Positions 63,313 to 64,000 of a stretch of 64,000 nucleotides of DNA are shown one piece after another. A program made the translations under genes and the position numbers. Within the stretch, counting starts at the first letter, position 1; each line of letters begins with the position of its first letter. A model generated the notes under the pieces. The model saw only the letters and a list, made by a program, of their open reading frames with translations. It had not been told where the DNA came from and did not search any database. The stretch is from Bacillota bacterium (GTDB lineage Bacteria; Bacillota; UBA4882; UBA8346), in contig JARKQY010000007.1 in the NCBI GenBank assembly GCA_029974635.1, positions 62,001 through 126,000 of the forward strand, read 5' to 3'.

Positions 63313-63630
63313 ATGGCTTGGGTCTACCTATTAATTGCGGGGGTTCTTGAAGTGGTTTGGGCAATGGGACTTAAATACTCTCATGGATTTACAAAATTAT
63401 ACCCATCTTTGATCACAATATGCGGCATGGTAATTAGTTTTTATTTATTGTCACTCGCAACCAAATCACTTCCAATTGGCACCGCATATGCTATTTGGAC
63501 CGGTATTGGTGCTTTAGGTGCAGTATTACTGGGCATTTTCCTTTTTAATGAGCCGGTTAATATATTGCGAATTGCATTTCTTTTCCTAATACTGGTAGGT
63601 ATTTTAGGACTAAAACTTACTTCTGCCTAA
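63313..63630 (+). CDS. SMR-family guanidinium exporter (Gdx/SugE type)
   Basis: 105 residues, four transmembrane helices, with the conserved membrane glutamate in LEVVWAMGLKYS and the SMR signature TAYAIWTGIGALG. The upstream guanidine-I riboswitch indicates guanidinium/proton exchange rather than multidrug export. ATG 63313 lies six bases after AAGGGGTG; ATG 63307 is also possible. Confidence 0.93.
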   Translation: MAWVYLLIAGVLEVVWAMGLKYSHGFTKLYPSLITICGMVISFYLLSLATKSLPIGTAYAIWTGIGALGAVLLGIFLFNEPVNILRIAFLFLILVGILGLKLTSA

Positions 63631-63656
63631 TTTCACCTCGATATTAACTTGGTCAC

Positions 63657-63694
63657 AACACCAAAAAGCCCGTGATTACGGGCTTTTTGGTGTT
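63657..63694. terminator. Strong bidirectional terminator
   Basis: 17-bp perfect stem with a 4-nt loop, containing AAAAAGCCCGT / ACGGGCTTTTT. Between the exporter gene and the minus-strand tRNA genes. Confidence 0.92.
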
Positions 63695-63715
63695 ATATGT
63701 TTTTTATAAACATTC

Positions 63716-63807
63716 TGGCGGAGAGAGAGGGATTCGAACCCTCGCTAGGCGTTAGCCTACTAACGGTTTAGCAAACCGTCCCCTTCAACCGGCTTGGGTA
63801 CCTCTCC
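63716..63807 (-). tRNA. tRNA-Ser(GCT)
   Basis: A 92-nt class II tRNA on the minus strand with a long variable arm, anticodon loop TTGCTAA (GCT), acceptor GGAGAGG paired with TCTCTCC, T-loop TTCGAAT and encoded CCA. Confidence 0.95.
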
Positions 63808-63919
63808 GGATAAAAATAAAAGTGTGAATGGTGAAGTTTGAAAACTAACAATCCGAATTCGTTAATTATTTTTCGATGTTTTTTACACTTCACTCTTCGA
63901 ACTTCAAACTTGCTCTTCT

Positions 63920-64000
<81 letters not shown>

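Overview
The window looks like a chromosomal segment of a spore-forming, low-to-mid GC Bacillota (Firmicutes). Supporting features are strong Shine-Dalgarno sites, GTG/TTG starts, T-tailed terminators, TPP, preQ1-I and guanidine-I (ykkC) riboswitches, catabolite-repression (cre-like) boxes, a BclA-type collagen-like exosporium protein and a remnant related to spore photoproduct lyase. I cannot name the species.

Layout. (1) 1-15319: a natural-product-like locus, cut by the left edge. It holds an ABC ATPase, two ~920-residue paralogous alpha/beta-hydrolases whose nucleophile elbow carries Cys instead of Ser, a BtrK-like PLP decarboxylase, an ATP-grasp ligase, a membrane-anchored 5'-nucleotidase, an AMP-forming acyl ligase, a nucleotidyltransferase-fold protein, a free acyl carrier protein and a BtrH-like protein. 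The set of carrier protein, ATP-grasp ligase, BtrK-type decarboxylase and BtrH-type transferase matches the butirosin side-chain logic (an amino acid is loaded on a carrier protein and decarboxylated there). The remaining genes do not belong to that pathway, so the product is probably undescribed. (2) 15376-21331: thiamine genes under a TPP riboswitch: thiG, thiH, a ThiD2-ThiE fusion and thiC, then a 135-bp hairpin element, then thiS and thiF. (3) 21414-38468: housekeeping and cell-surface genes. These include a GT39-type transferase, queF and a queuosine-precursor transporter under a preQ1 riboswitch, beta-propeller proteins, an M23 hydrolase, a secreted HEIGH metallopeptidase with two in-frame TGA codons, HelD, and a PadR/HAAS pair.

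(4) 38530-59143: a 20.6-kb integrated element bounded by a 57-bp direct repeat that is the 3' part of tRNA-Arg(ACG). It looks like a collapsed prophage. A CI/Cro/ImmA control region with three operators, a tail fibre and assembly protein, and a holin-amidase lysis set remain, while terminase, portal, capsid and replication genes are absent. It also carries a ParM-like segregation pair, a toxin-antitoxin pair with a frameshifted PIN toxin, a collagen-like protein, a stand-alone restriction-type nuclease and two FRG-domain proteins. Between the lysis genes and a ParB fragment sits a complete miniature type I-C-like CRISPR array: leader, one perfect 32-nt repeat, one 34-nt spacer, a degenerate terminal repeat and a terminator, with no cas genes in the window.

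(5) 59169-64000: a decayed GNAT/radical-SAM scar, an APH-like kinase, a Nudix hydrolase, an adenosine deaminase-like protein, a guanidine-I riboswitch with an SMR guanidinium exporter, and two tRNA-Ser genes.

Several genes carry single-base homopolymer shifts (T7, A7, C4) or in-frame stops. These may be real decay, recoding or slippage, or assembly errors; each case is described separately.
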